Positions 1 to 5,855 of a DNA stretch of 6,945 nt are shown in pieces; the first letter of the stretch is position 1, and the number at the start of each line of letters is the position of its first letter. Position numbers and translations under genes: made by a program. The stretch lies in NCBI GenBank assembly GCA_016873595.1, contig VGWZ01000101.1, forward strand, positions 1 to 6,945, given 5' to 3'. The notes under the pieces were generated by a model. The model worked only from the letters and a program-made list of their open reading frames with translations. It was not told where the DNA came from and ran no database searches. The stretch is from Nitrospira sp. GTDB taxonomy: Bacteria > Nitrospirota > Thermodesulfovibrionia > Thermodesulfovibrionales > SM23-35.

Positions 1-302
1 CTATGAGGCTTGATGAGACAGCAAAGACTGCAAAAAAAATGGGGCTTGACGGGTTTACCACTTCTCTTCTTGTAAGTCCATACCAGAAATTTGATAAAGT
101 GATAACTGTAGGGAGAGAGATAGAGAAAAAATATTCTATTCCCTTCTATGTTGAAGACTTCAGGCCAGGATGGAAGGACGGTCTCAGTATTTCAAGGGAG
201 CTCGGACTTTATAGACAGAAGTACTGCGGGTGCATATATTCGGAAATGGAAAGATATCAAATAAAAAATCCGAGACTAGGAGATCAGAGATTAAGAGACT
301 AA
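1..302 (+). CDS. queH: Epoxyqueuosine reductase QueH, C-terminal part (5' truncated by window)
   Basis: QueH reduces epoxyqueuosine to queuosine in the tRNA wobble position and is an iron–sulfur enzyme unrelated to QueG. The visible ~100 residues match the C-terminal half of the family. They show an RL-x3-A start, the FTTSLLVSPYQ stretch, a DFRPGW segment, and the LYRQKYCGCIYSE motif near the end. Its two cysteines (codons 225–227 and 231–233) are expected cluster ligands. The reading frame is open to base 1, so the ATG at 3 is an internal methionine, and the N-terminal CC-type cysteine motif lies outside the window. The last ~12 residues after the conserved end (NPRLGDQRLRD) are encoded by degenerate 7-nt repeats and look like a non-conserved tail. 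The gene shares a co-directional block with queA, which makes its substrate. The family call is confident; the symbol follows from the YCGC-type motif. Confidence 0.9.
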   Translation, partial: MRLDETAKTAKKMGLDGFTTSLLVSPYQKFDKVITVGREIEKKYSIPFYVEDFRPGWKDGLSISRELGLYRQKYCGCIYSEMERYQIKNPRLGDQRLRD

Positions 303-363
303 GAATTCAAAGTTGGAAGCTGAAAACTAAAAATAACAACTAACAGCTAACAACTGAAAACTG
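272..363 (+). repeat. Degenerate 7-nt tandem array spanning the queH 3' end and spacer
   Basis: A purine-rich array with 7-base periodicity starts inside the last codons of queH, crosses the TAA stop at 300–302 and runs to the ribosome binding site of the next gene. Best units in one phase are TGAAAAC (321–327, 355–361), TAACAGC (341–347) and TAACAAC (348–354). TAAAAAT (328–334) is followed by a 6-base unit, AACAAC. The earlier part (AGAGATT, AAGAGAC, about 279–299) is more diverged. The copies are degenerate, so the exact left edge is uncertain. No opposed arm is seen here, unlike the arrays in spoIID and queA. Confidence 0.65.
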
Positions 364-368
364 TAGGA
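364..368 (+). promoter_or_regulatory. Ribosome binding site for the DUF2905 gene
   Basis: TAGGA lies 4 bases before the ATG at 373 and directly abuts the end of the 7-nt array. It is a modest Shine-Dalgarno match. No other start candidate is better placed. Confidence 0.5.
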
Positions 369-372
369 TTAT

Positions 373-600
373 ATGGCTGATGGTATTCACTATATAGGCA
401 AATTTCTTATAATCTTCGGCATCATCATTGTTGCTGTCGGGGTATTGTTGCTCATTTCAGTAAAAATCCCATGGATTGGAAGACTTCCCGGTGACATCAT
501 AATCCAGAAAAAGAATTTCACATTCTATTTTCCATTAGCAACAAGCATACTCATCAGCGTGGTACTCACTCTTTTTTTCTGGCTTATCAGTAGGAGATGA
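373..600 (+). CDS. Small two-helix membrane protein, DUF2905 family
   Basis: This 75-residue protein matches the DUF2905 family, whose function is unknown. The family pattern is visible: an N-terminal helix with glycines (about residues 9–30), then the loop IPWIGRLPGDI, a short basic stretch (QKKN), the FYFPLATS motif, and a second hydrophobic helix (about 50–70) ending in SRR. Length is typical for the family. The protein should sit in the cytoplasmic membrane with two transmembrane helices. The stop codon is followed after one base by the ATG of the SpoIID gene, so the two are likely cotranscribed and translationally coupled. No enzymatic residues are evident. Confidence 0.88.
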   Translation: MADGIHYIGKFLIIFGIIIVAVGVLLLISVKIPWIGRLPGDIIIQKKNFTFYFPLATSILISVVLTLFFWLISRR

Positions 601-601
601 T

Positions 602-1621
602 ATGACAGAAGTCAGAACTCAGAACTCAGAACTCAGATTTCTTGTTTCTTTTTTCTTTATTCTGACTTCTGTATTCTGGGTTCTGAATTCTGTTTCCTTT
701 GCAGAGACCATAAAGGTACTCATTGTAAATGACGTATATTCAAAAATCCCTGAAAAAGGCGAAAAAATAAAGAAACTGGGAAGTATTGAGGGAAACCTTC
801 TTGTGACAGGTACGCGTTACAGTGGTAATATTGAGGTATGGAGAGGAAACAGCGGACTCTATCTCATAAACGAACTGCCATTGGAAGACTATATTAAGGG
901 TGTTGTTAGGGCAGAAGTTGGCCCTAACTGGGAAATGGAGGCACTCAAGGCGCAGGCTGTGATATCTCGGACATATGCTCTGTATCAGAAAAAGACAAAT
1001 GGAGACTCGATATACCATCTCACCTCTTCTGTCCTTCACCAGGTTTACAAAGGCAGTAGCTCGGACATACGAGTGGCATATGCAGTTGCAGGAACAAGCG
1101 GTGAAATTCTCACCTTCAAAGGGAGCCTGGTAGAGCCGTTTTATCACTCAACATGCGGTGGAAAAACGGAAAAACCAGAGGAAGTCTTCGGGAAGAGCTA
1201 TCCTTATCTCATCTCCGTCGAATCAAATTGTGAGACCTCACCATATTGGGTCTGGGAAAGAAAAATTCCTTTGAGAGAAATAGAAAATGCTCTCACACTC
1301 TCGGGAATTAAAGAAATAACCATAAAATCCTATACCTCAACAAACAGAGCAAAAGAGCTTACTATTGTACATAAATCTGGTACTACAACAATGAGAGCTA
1401 CAGACTTCAGAAAGGCACTTGGATGGAGCAATCTTCCAAGCACAAACTTCACTATGTTAAGAGATGGGGACTCGATTCTATTCAGGGGGAAAGGGTATGG
1501 TCATGGCGTCGGCCTCTGTCAATGGAGTGCCCTTCAGATGGCATTAGACGGTAAAAATTATAAAGAAATCCTGTTTTTCTTTTATCCAGGAACAACCATA
1601 CAACACTATGAAGGTCGCTGA
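602..1621 (+). CDS. Exported SpoIID/LytB-domain protein (probable peptidoglycan lytic enzyme)
   Basis: SpoIID-type enzymes are lytic transglycosylases that cut glycan strands, acting outside the cytoplasmic membrane. The start at 602 is supported by AGGAG at 592–596, five bases upstream. Residues 12–33 form a hydrophobic signal peptide with a likely cleavage after SVSFA. The SpoIID domain follows: LPLEDYIKGVV from residue 92, then AEVGPNW with Glu105 in the region of the family's catalytic glutamate, and EALKAQAVISRTYA. Next come STCGGKTE (Cys185), GYGHGVGLCQWSA (from residue 298) and a C-terminal FFFYPGT. Length (339 residues) fits the family. The whole signal peptide is encoded by an inverted array of 7-nt repeats (606–692), which is very unusual. 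The 3' end overlaps queA by 14 bases. Similar proteins occur in many non-sporulating bacteria, so sporulation is not implied. A SPOR-domain protein two genes downstream suggests a cell-wall role. Confidence 0.92.
   Translation: MTEVRTQNSELRFLVSFFFILTSVFWVLNSVSFAETIKVLIVNDVYSKIPEKGEKIKKLGSIEGNLLVTGTRYSGNIEVWRGNSGLYLINELPLEDYIKGVVRAEVGPNWEMEALKAQAVISRTYALYQKKTNGDSIYHLTSSVLHQVYKGSSSDIRVAYAVAGTSGEILTFKGSLVEPFYHSTCGGKTEKPEEVFGKSYPYLISVESNCETSPYWVWERKIPLREIENALTLSGIKEITIKSYTSTNRAKELTIVHKSGTTTMRATDFRKALGWSNLPSTNFTMLRDGDSILFRGKGYGHGVGLCQWSALQMALDGKNYKEILFFFYPGTTIQHYEGR
606..692 (+). repeat. Inverted 7-nt repeat array inside the spoIID signal-peptide codons
   Basis: The left arm (606–640) is four CAGAANT units (CAGAAGT, then three CAGAACT at 613–633) and a degenerate fifth. 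After a T-rich 17-base loop (641–657), the right arm (658–692) has five units of the reverse complement type NNTTCTG: TATTCTG, ACTTCTG, TATTCTG, GGTTCTG, AATTCTG. Paired unit by unit, the arms match at about 5–6 of 7 positions, so the DNA or mRNA could form a ~35-bp imperfect hairpin just after the start codon. A perfect AGTTCTG array would give an in-frame TGA. At 677–679 the frame reads TGG instead, so the gene stays open. Confidence 0.85.
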
Positions 1622-2741
1622 TTACGATTTTTCTCTTCCAGAAGGCCTGATTGCCAAAAGGCCATTAAACGAACGTACACATTCAAGACTCCTTGTGCTT
1701 CACAGAGATGGCATGGTTGAGCATAAAAGGTTCTCTGAACTTCTCTCATATCTCGACCCTGGAGACATGCTGCTGATGAACAATACAAAGGTCTTCCCCG
1801 CACGACTTACGGGGTACAAACAGACCGGAGGGAAACTTGAGATTCTTCTTGTGAGAGAAAAGGAAGACGATATATGGGATGTGCTCTCAAGAGGAAGATA
1901 CACAGGATCGCTCAAGATTTCTAAAGAACTTCAGGCAGAGATCTATGATGGGGAAATTGCACGCTTTACCTATTCCGGAAATTTTATAGATAGTATCTGG
2001 AAATACGGGAACATGCCACTCCCACCTTATATAAAACGCCTGCCTGATGAATCAGATAAAGAAAGATACCAGACTATCTATGCGAAGAAAGAAGGCTCCA
2101 TCGCAGCTCCTACAGCAGGCCTTCACTTTACTGAGAGATTACTCAAGGATATTGCCTCAAAAGGTATTGTGATAAGAGAACTGACCTTGCATGTAGGCAC
2201 CGGCACATTCAGACCTATGAGGAGCAAGAAAGCAACAGAACATTCTATGGACCCTGAATACTTTGAAATAGATAATGGCCTTATCTCTGAAATCAAAAAA
2301 ATGAAGGACTCGGGTAAAAAGGTTTTTTCTGTGGGAACGACCACAACAAGGGCAATAGAGGGGTATTTCAGTGGTCAGTGGTCAGTAGATGGTAAGAACA
2401 GGATACACGATAACAGATACCCGATACAAGATACAAGATACAAGATGCAAGATGTGAATAAAAATATCATGTATCGTGAATCATGTATCATGAATCATGC
2501 ATCGTGCATCATGAATCGTGAATCTCAAAGAGTACATGGTTCTACAGACATCTTCATCTACCCTGGATATAATTTCAAGGTCGTTGACTCCTTAATCACT
2601 AATTTTCACCTCCCGAGATCTACACCCCTCCTGTTAGCATCTGCGCTCTGCGGCTGGGAAAAACTGATGAAAGCGTATAAGGAGGCTATCGTGAGAAGAT
2701 ATAGATTTTTCTCCTATGGTGATGCTATGCTTATCGTATAA
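1608..2741 (+). CDS. queA: S-adenosylmethionine:tRNA ribosyltransferase-isomerase QueA
   Basis: QueA transfers and isomerises the ribosyl moiety of S-adenosylmethionine onto preQ1-modified tRNA, giving epoxyqueuosine; it is cytoplasmic. Diagnostic motifs are all present: YDFSLPEGLIAKRP at the N-terminus, MNNTKVFPARL (about residues 57–67), AAPTAGLHFT (166–175), LHVGTGTFRP, VGTTTTRAIE (to residue 251), STDIFIYPGY (from 312), TNFHLPRSTP and the C-terminal FFSYGDAMLIV. The 377-residue length exceeds the usual ~340. The excess is about residues 255–308, which interrupts a surface loop between TTTTRAIE and STDIFIYPGY and is encoded by 7-nt repeat arrays (2369–2525). The frame is preserved and both flanks are intact, so the enzyme may still work. 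The start at 1608 lies inside the end of the SpoIID gene (14-base overlap) with no strong Shine-Dalgarno, so translational coupling is likely. It belongs functionally with queH upstream. Confidence 0.96.
   Translation: MKVADYDFSLPEGLIAKRPLNERTHSRLLVLHRDGMVEHKRFSELLSYLDPGDMLLMNNTKVFPARLTGYKQTGGKLEILLVREKEDDIWDVLSRGRYTGSLKISKELQAEIYDGEIARFTYSGNFIDSIWKYGNMPLPPYIKRLPDESDKERYQTIYAKKEGSIAAPTAGLHFTERLLKDIASKGIVIRELTLHVGTGTFRPMRSKKATEHSMDPEYFEIDNGLISEIKKMKDSGKKVFSVGTTTTRAIEGYFSGQWSVDGKNRIHDNRYPIQDTRYKMQDVNKNIMYRESCIMNHASCIMNRESQRVHGSTDIFIYPGYNFKVVDSLITNFHLPRSTPLLLASALCGWEKLMKAYKEAIVRRYRFFSYGDAMLIV
2369..2525 (+). repeat. Compound 7-nt repeat arrays with inverted arms inserted in queA
   Basis: Three blocks are visible. 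Block one (2369–2389) is CAGTGGT twice plus CAGTAGA. Block two (2402–2457) is eight units close to GATACAA, with three perfect copies at 2423–2443. Block three (2470–2525) is eight units of TGNATCN (for example TGTATCA, TGAATCA, TGCATCG), which read NGATNCA on the other strand. So it is the inverted partner of block two across a 12-base loop. Both arms are exactly 56 bases. All three blocks are translated in frame as a polar stretch without stop codons. The CAGTGGT block has a different consensus from the rest. Confidence 0.88.
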
Positions 2742-2744
2742 ATT

Positions 2745-3404
2745 ATGAAAAAGACTGATTTAAAAGAAAAATCATCCGTATTTATTATTGGCAGAGGATT
2801 CATTATCATAGCGATATTTATTACATCCTCGCTCAGTTTCACACTCGGATATTTTGTCGGGAAAAGCGGTCATTCTCGTGTTGAAAATCAACTATTTTCC
2901 CCTGCCCAGCAGGACCGTATTGAACAGAAAAATATAGTTCCCGAGAATAAAGAAGAAGCCATTCAACAATTACAGCAATCTCAGAAAACACTACAATCTG
3001 AAACGCTCCAACCTCAACAAACACAAGAAACAAGATTGCCAAAAGAGATTAAAGAAACCTCAGAAACTAAAATAACGCAAGAAACCACAAAAACCAATGG
3101 AGTAAAAGAGACTATGAAACCTCAAGAGAAAACAAAAACTCCTCAAAAAATAAAATACACTGTTCAGGTAGGTGCATTCACCGATTCCTCTGAAGCAGAA
3201 GCTCTCAAGACAAAACTCGATAAAAACGGGTACAAGGCATATATAACCCAATCAGAAACAAAAAGAAACAAAAAACTGTATAAGGTGAGAATAGGCGAAT
3301 TCAGTACCAAGAAAGAAGCTGAATTACTATCTATAAAAATAAGAAAGTCTGAAGGTCTGCAGACATTCGCAACATTTAAGACAGAGCAGGAGGACGTACG
3401 GTAA
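2745..3404 (+). CDS. Membrane-anchored SPOR-domain protein
   Basis: SPOR domains bind glycan strands of peptidoglycan that lack stem peptides, typically at division sites. The 219-residue protein has a short cytoplasmic N-terminus and one transmembrane helix (about residues 16–36). A long low-complexity linker rich in Gln, Glu, Thr and Lys follows (about 60–135). The C-terminal SPOR domain (138–214) has the two repeats YTVQVGAF…A-x2-L…GYKAY and LYKVRIGEFSTKKEAE. This bitopic layout resembles FtsN-like or DedD-like proteins, but nothing identifies a specific ortholog. The start is 3 bases after the queA stop without a clear Shine-Dalgarno, so coupling to queA translation is likely. With the SpoIID-type enzyme it may act on the same denuded glycan; that link is inference. 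Confidence 0.88.
   Translation: MKKTDLKEKSSVFIIGRGFIIIAIFITSSLSFTLGYFVGKSGHSRVENQLFSPAQQDRIEQKNIVPENKEEAIQQLQQSQKTLQSETLQPQQTQETRLPKEIKETSETKITQETTKTNGVKETMKPQEKTKTPQKIKYTVQVGAFTDSSEAEALKTKLDKNGYKAYITQSETKRNKKLYKVRIGEFSTKKEAELLSIKIRKSEGLQTFATFKTEQEDVR
3388..3393 (+). promoter_or_regulatory. Perfect Shine-Dalgarno (AGGAGG) for phoH
   Basis: AGGAGG lies within the last codons of the SPOR gene. Seven bases downstream (3401) the phoH frame has GTA, where a GTG or ATG would be expected. This site fixes the likely initiation region of phoH even though the start codon is not canonical. Confidence 0.7.
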
Positions 3405-4363
3405 CGTTAGAGATTGAACTTGACAGTGAAAAAGAAGTACATCTTCTTTACGGCGGACTCGATAAAAATCTGAAGATAATAGAGGAAACTTTAGGCATCA
3501 CTGCCTCGTATAGAGGAAATAAAATATTTCTGCAGGGAGATAACAAATCTGTAGAAGAGGCTGAAAGAATCATCCAAGATATCCGTGCAATAAGCTCCGA
3601 AGGTTATACCCTCAATCCTGAAGATATACGTTATGCAACAAGGTATGCATTAGAAGGCGAATATACTTCGCTCAAAGACCTTTTCTTGAACAATATCCCT
3701 GTATCATCAAAAAAACGATTTATCATCCCAAAAACTGAGACCCAGAAAAAATATATAGATGCCATAAAAAGTTTCGATATGGTGATTGGTATAGGGCCTG
3801 CCGGCACAGGAAAAACATATATTGCAATGGCAATGGCAGTAAATGCATTACTGAAAAAACAGATAAGCAGGATCGTTCTCGCACGACCAGCTGTCGAAGC
3901 AGGAGAAAAACTCGGTTTTCTGCCCGGTGATATGTACGAAAAAGTAAGCCCTTATCTCAGGCCTCTCTATGATGCACTCTTCGATATGATGGAGGCTGAA
4001 AAGGTGAGCAAACTTTTAGAGCGCGGGATCATAGAGATCGCACCACTTGCATTCATGAGGGGAAGAACCCTGAATGATTCATTCATAATACTCGACGAGG
4101 CACAGAACACCACGTCAGAGCAGATGAAAATGTATCTCACAAGGCTCGGATTTAATTCCAAGACAGTGATTACAGGCGATATCACACAGATAGACCTTCC
4201 CTCTGGAAAGACCTCAGGCCTTATAGAGGCAGAGCGGATACTCAGTAACATTGAGGGTATCACATTCATCTATTTCTCGGAAAAAGATGTGGTAAGGCAC
4301 AGGCTTGTCCAGGAGATTATAAAGGCATACGAAAGATATGAAAAACGGGACCACCAAGAGTGA
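3401..4363 (+). CDS. phoH: PhoH-family ATPase (YbeZ/PhoH-like), non-canonical start
   Basis: PhoH/YbeZ proteins are cytoplasmic P-loop ATPases linked to RNA metabolism and to YbeY. With the start taken at GTA 3401 the product is 320 residues, close to B. subtilis PhoH. The N-terminal domain (TLEIEL…LYGGLDKNLKIIEETLGI…GD…VEEAERII) is clear. Walker A GPAGTGKT follows at 132–139, then LARPAVEAGEKLGFLPGD, YLRPLYDAL, IAPLAFMRGRTL, Walker B ILDEAQN (Asp232, Glu233), MYLTRLGFNSK, TGDITQIDLP and DVVRHRLVQ. The frame is open from 3380, but no ATG, GTG or TTG occurs before TTG 3686. That start would delete the N-terminal domain that the family conserves. GTA at 3401 has AGGAGG at ideal spacing and overlaps the SPOR stop as GTAA, where a GTGA overlap would be normal. 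ACG at 3404 or ATT at 3413 are alternatives, as is a sequencing error. The 3' end overlaps the next gene by 26 bases. Confidence 0.92.
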   Translation, partial: VTLEIELDSEKEVHLLYGGLDKNLKIIEETLGITASYRGNKIFLQGDNKSVEEAERIIQDIRAISSEGYTLNPEDIRYATRYALEGEYTSLKDLFLNNIPVSSKKRFIIPKTETQKKYIDAIKSFDMVIGIGPAGTGKTYIAMAMAVNALLKKQISRIVLARPAVEAGEKLGFLPGDMYEKVSPYLRPLYDALFDMMEAEKVSKLLERGIIEIAPLAFMRGRTLNDSFIILDEAQNTTSEQMKMYLTRLGFNSKTVITGDITQIDLPSGKTSGLIEAERILSNIEGITFIYFSEKDVVRHRLVQEIIKAYERYEKRDHQE

Positions 4364-5855
4364 AGTAAAAAGGGGTGTTGCGAAGAGCGAACCTCGACCC
4401 CCATACATTAACAAACAAGACATGCCGAGGATAGCAATTATCTTCATCACCAGTTTAATCTCTGCTTTTTTCATACTGGAAAAATTAGATGCAGAACACT
4501 TGATTGGTGGATTCCTTATTTCATCTCTTCTCCTGTTCATCCTCTACAGAGACATAATGCGGTACAAGCCTGCATACATAAAAAAAGACAGTATGTTATT
4601 ACTTCTCTGTCTCATACTCATATTCACTCTGTTCATAGGAAGATTATTCAGTTACCTGCTCCTTGGGCTCTCTAAGGGCATTGGCTCTGTCCCGATTGAG
4701 AGTGCTATATTCGGAATGCCTTTACCTGTAGGGGCCATGCTTGTCACACTCCTTTTAGACTTTCATACTGCGATTATTTTTTCATTTACCGTGAGCATTC
4801 TCACAGGTCTATGGCTTCATGATGCAGCCTTAACCCTCTATGCATTCGTTGGAAGTCTCATTGCAGCCTTTAGCGTGATAAGGTGTAAAAAGAGGTCTGC
4901 ACTCATCCTGGGAGGTCTCTATGTCATTACGGCAAATGTGTTTACCGTCATCATACTATTTCTATTTAATGGAGAACTCTTCACCGTAAAAGCTACTTCA
5001 TCGATGATGTTTGCACTACTCGCAGGTCTGAGTGTTTCAGCGATTGTCTCGATGTCATTGCCTCTTCTTGAATATTTATTTAAGGTTACTACTGACATAA
5101 GTCTCCTTGAACTTCTTGATCTGAACCAACCTGTGATGAGAAATTTCATGGTTACCGCACCAGGCACATACCATCACAGTGTCATCGTGGGAAATCTTGT
5201 TGAATCTGCTGCTGAGGCAGTCGGTGTAAATCCCCTCCTTGCGAGAGTGAGTGCATATTATCACGACATCGGCAAGATAAAAATGTCTGACTATTTTGTT
5301 GAAAACCAGAGCGGTTCAACGAGTAAACATGATAGATTAACTCCTCATATGAGCAGTATGATAATCGTGAATCACGTCAAAGAGGGAGTCGAGATTGCAA
5401 AGCAACAAAAACTACCCCCACCAGTCATTAATATTATTCAGCAGCACCACGGCACATCACTCATCACTTATTTCTACCAGAGGGCAAAAGAACAAACACC
5501 GGATGCCTTGCCTACCGCAGAGGACTACAGGTATCCCGGGCCAAAACCTCAAACACGGGTAGCTGCACTTGTGATGATGGCAGACGAAGTCGAAGCTGCA
5601 TCAAGTGTTCTTAAAGATCCGACACCTGCAAGAATTGCTTCCCTTGTTGACAAAATAATAAATCACATATTCCTCGATGGCCAGCTCGATGAATGCGAAC
5701 TCACCTTGAAGGATATCTACGCAGTAAAGAGGCGTTTTACCCACATACTCACAGGGATATTCCATAAAAGGATAGATTATCCTGGCTTTGATTTTACAGA
5801 AGATGAGAGTCTACATAAAGAACCAGCAAAGGCTAATAAAGGTAAACCAGCATAG
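4338..5855 (+). CDS. Membrane HD-domain phosphohydrolase, PgpH/YqfF (7TM-HD) family, short form
   Basis: Members of this family are polytopic membrane proteins with a cytoplasmic HD domain. PgpH of Listeria hydrolyses cyclic di-AMP, so a nucleotide-signalling role is plausible here. The 505 residues start with a 28-residue polar tail. About seven to eight transmembrane helices follow (roughly 30–240), then FKVTTDISLLELLDLNQP, and then the HD domain. Visible metal ligands are TYHHS (His279/280), YHDIGK (His309–Asp310), VNHVK (His346), QQHHGT (His370/371) and ADEVEAASS (Asp416). Full-length relatives are about 700 residues with an extracellular 7TMR-HDED domain before the helices; that domain is absent. 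The ATG at 4338 lies inside phoH; the internal ATG at 4422 would remove the odd tail. Neither has a strong Shine-Dalgarno. Placement between phoH and ybeY is the classic neighbourhood. Confidence 0.9.
   Translation: MKNGTTKSEVKRGVAKSEPRPPYINKQDMPRIAIIFITSLISAFFILEKLDAEHLIGGFLISSLLLFILYRDIMRYKPAYIKKDSMLLLLCLILIFTLFIGRLFSYLLLGLSKGIGSVPIESAIFGMPLPVGAMLVTLLLDFHTAIIFSFTVSILTGLWLHDAALTLYAFVGSLIAAFSVIRCKKRSALILGGLYVITANVFTVIILFLFNGELFTVKATSSMMFALLAGLSVSAIVSMSLPLLEYLFKVTTDISLLELLDLNQPVMRNFMVTAPGTYHHSVIVGNLVESAAEAVGVNPLLARVSAYYHDIGKIKMSDYFVENQSGSTSKHDRLTPHMSSMIIVNHVKEGVEIAKQQKLPPPVINIIQQHHGTSLITYFYQRAKEQTPDALPTAEDYRYPGPKPQTRVAALVMMADEVEAASSVLKDPTPARIASLVDKIINHIFLDGQLDECELTLKDIYAVKRRFTHILTGIFHKRIDYPGFDFTEDESLHKEPAKANKGKPA

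Noticed and set aside
740..1147. Minus-strand open frame of 135 codons inside spoIID
   Set aside because: It lies wholly antisense to a gene with full SpoIID motifs. The translation is rich in Cys and Tyr with no recognisable domain.
2402..2525. CRISPR array
   Set aside because: The units are 7 bases, contiguous and degenerate, with no spacers and no cas genes in the window.
2940..3150. Repeat array in the SPOR linker
   Set aside because: The stretch is A-rich because it encodes a Gln/Glu/Thr/Lys linker. No consistent 7-nt period is visible, and such linkers are normal for SPOR proteins.
3686..3688. TTG as the start of phoH
   Set aside because: It would remove about 95 residues that match the PhoH N-terminal domain and leave almost 300 bases of clearly coding sequence unassigned. 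A perfect Shine-Dalgarno lies at 3388 instead.
3967..4540. Two minus-strand open frames opposite phoH and the start of the HD phosphohydrolase
   Set aside because: Both are antisense shadows of conserved coding sequence, with no ribosome site or recognisable domain.
5788..5790. TTG as the start of ybeY
   Set aside because: The ATG at 5803 gives the family-typical N-terminus MRVYIKNQQ, and a TTG start would only add five unconserved residues.
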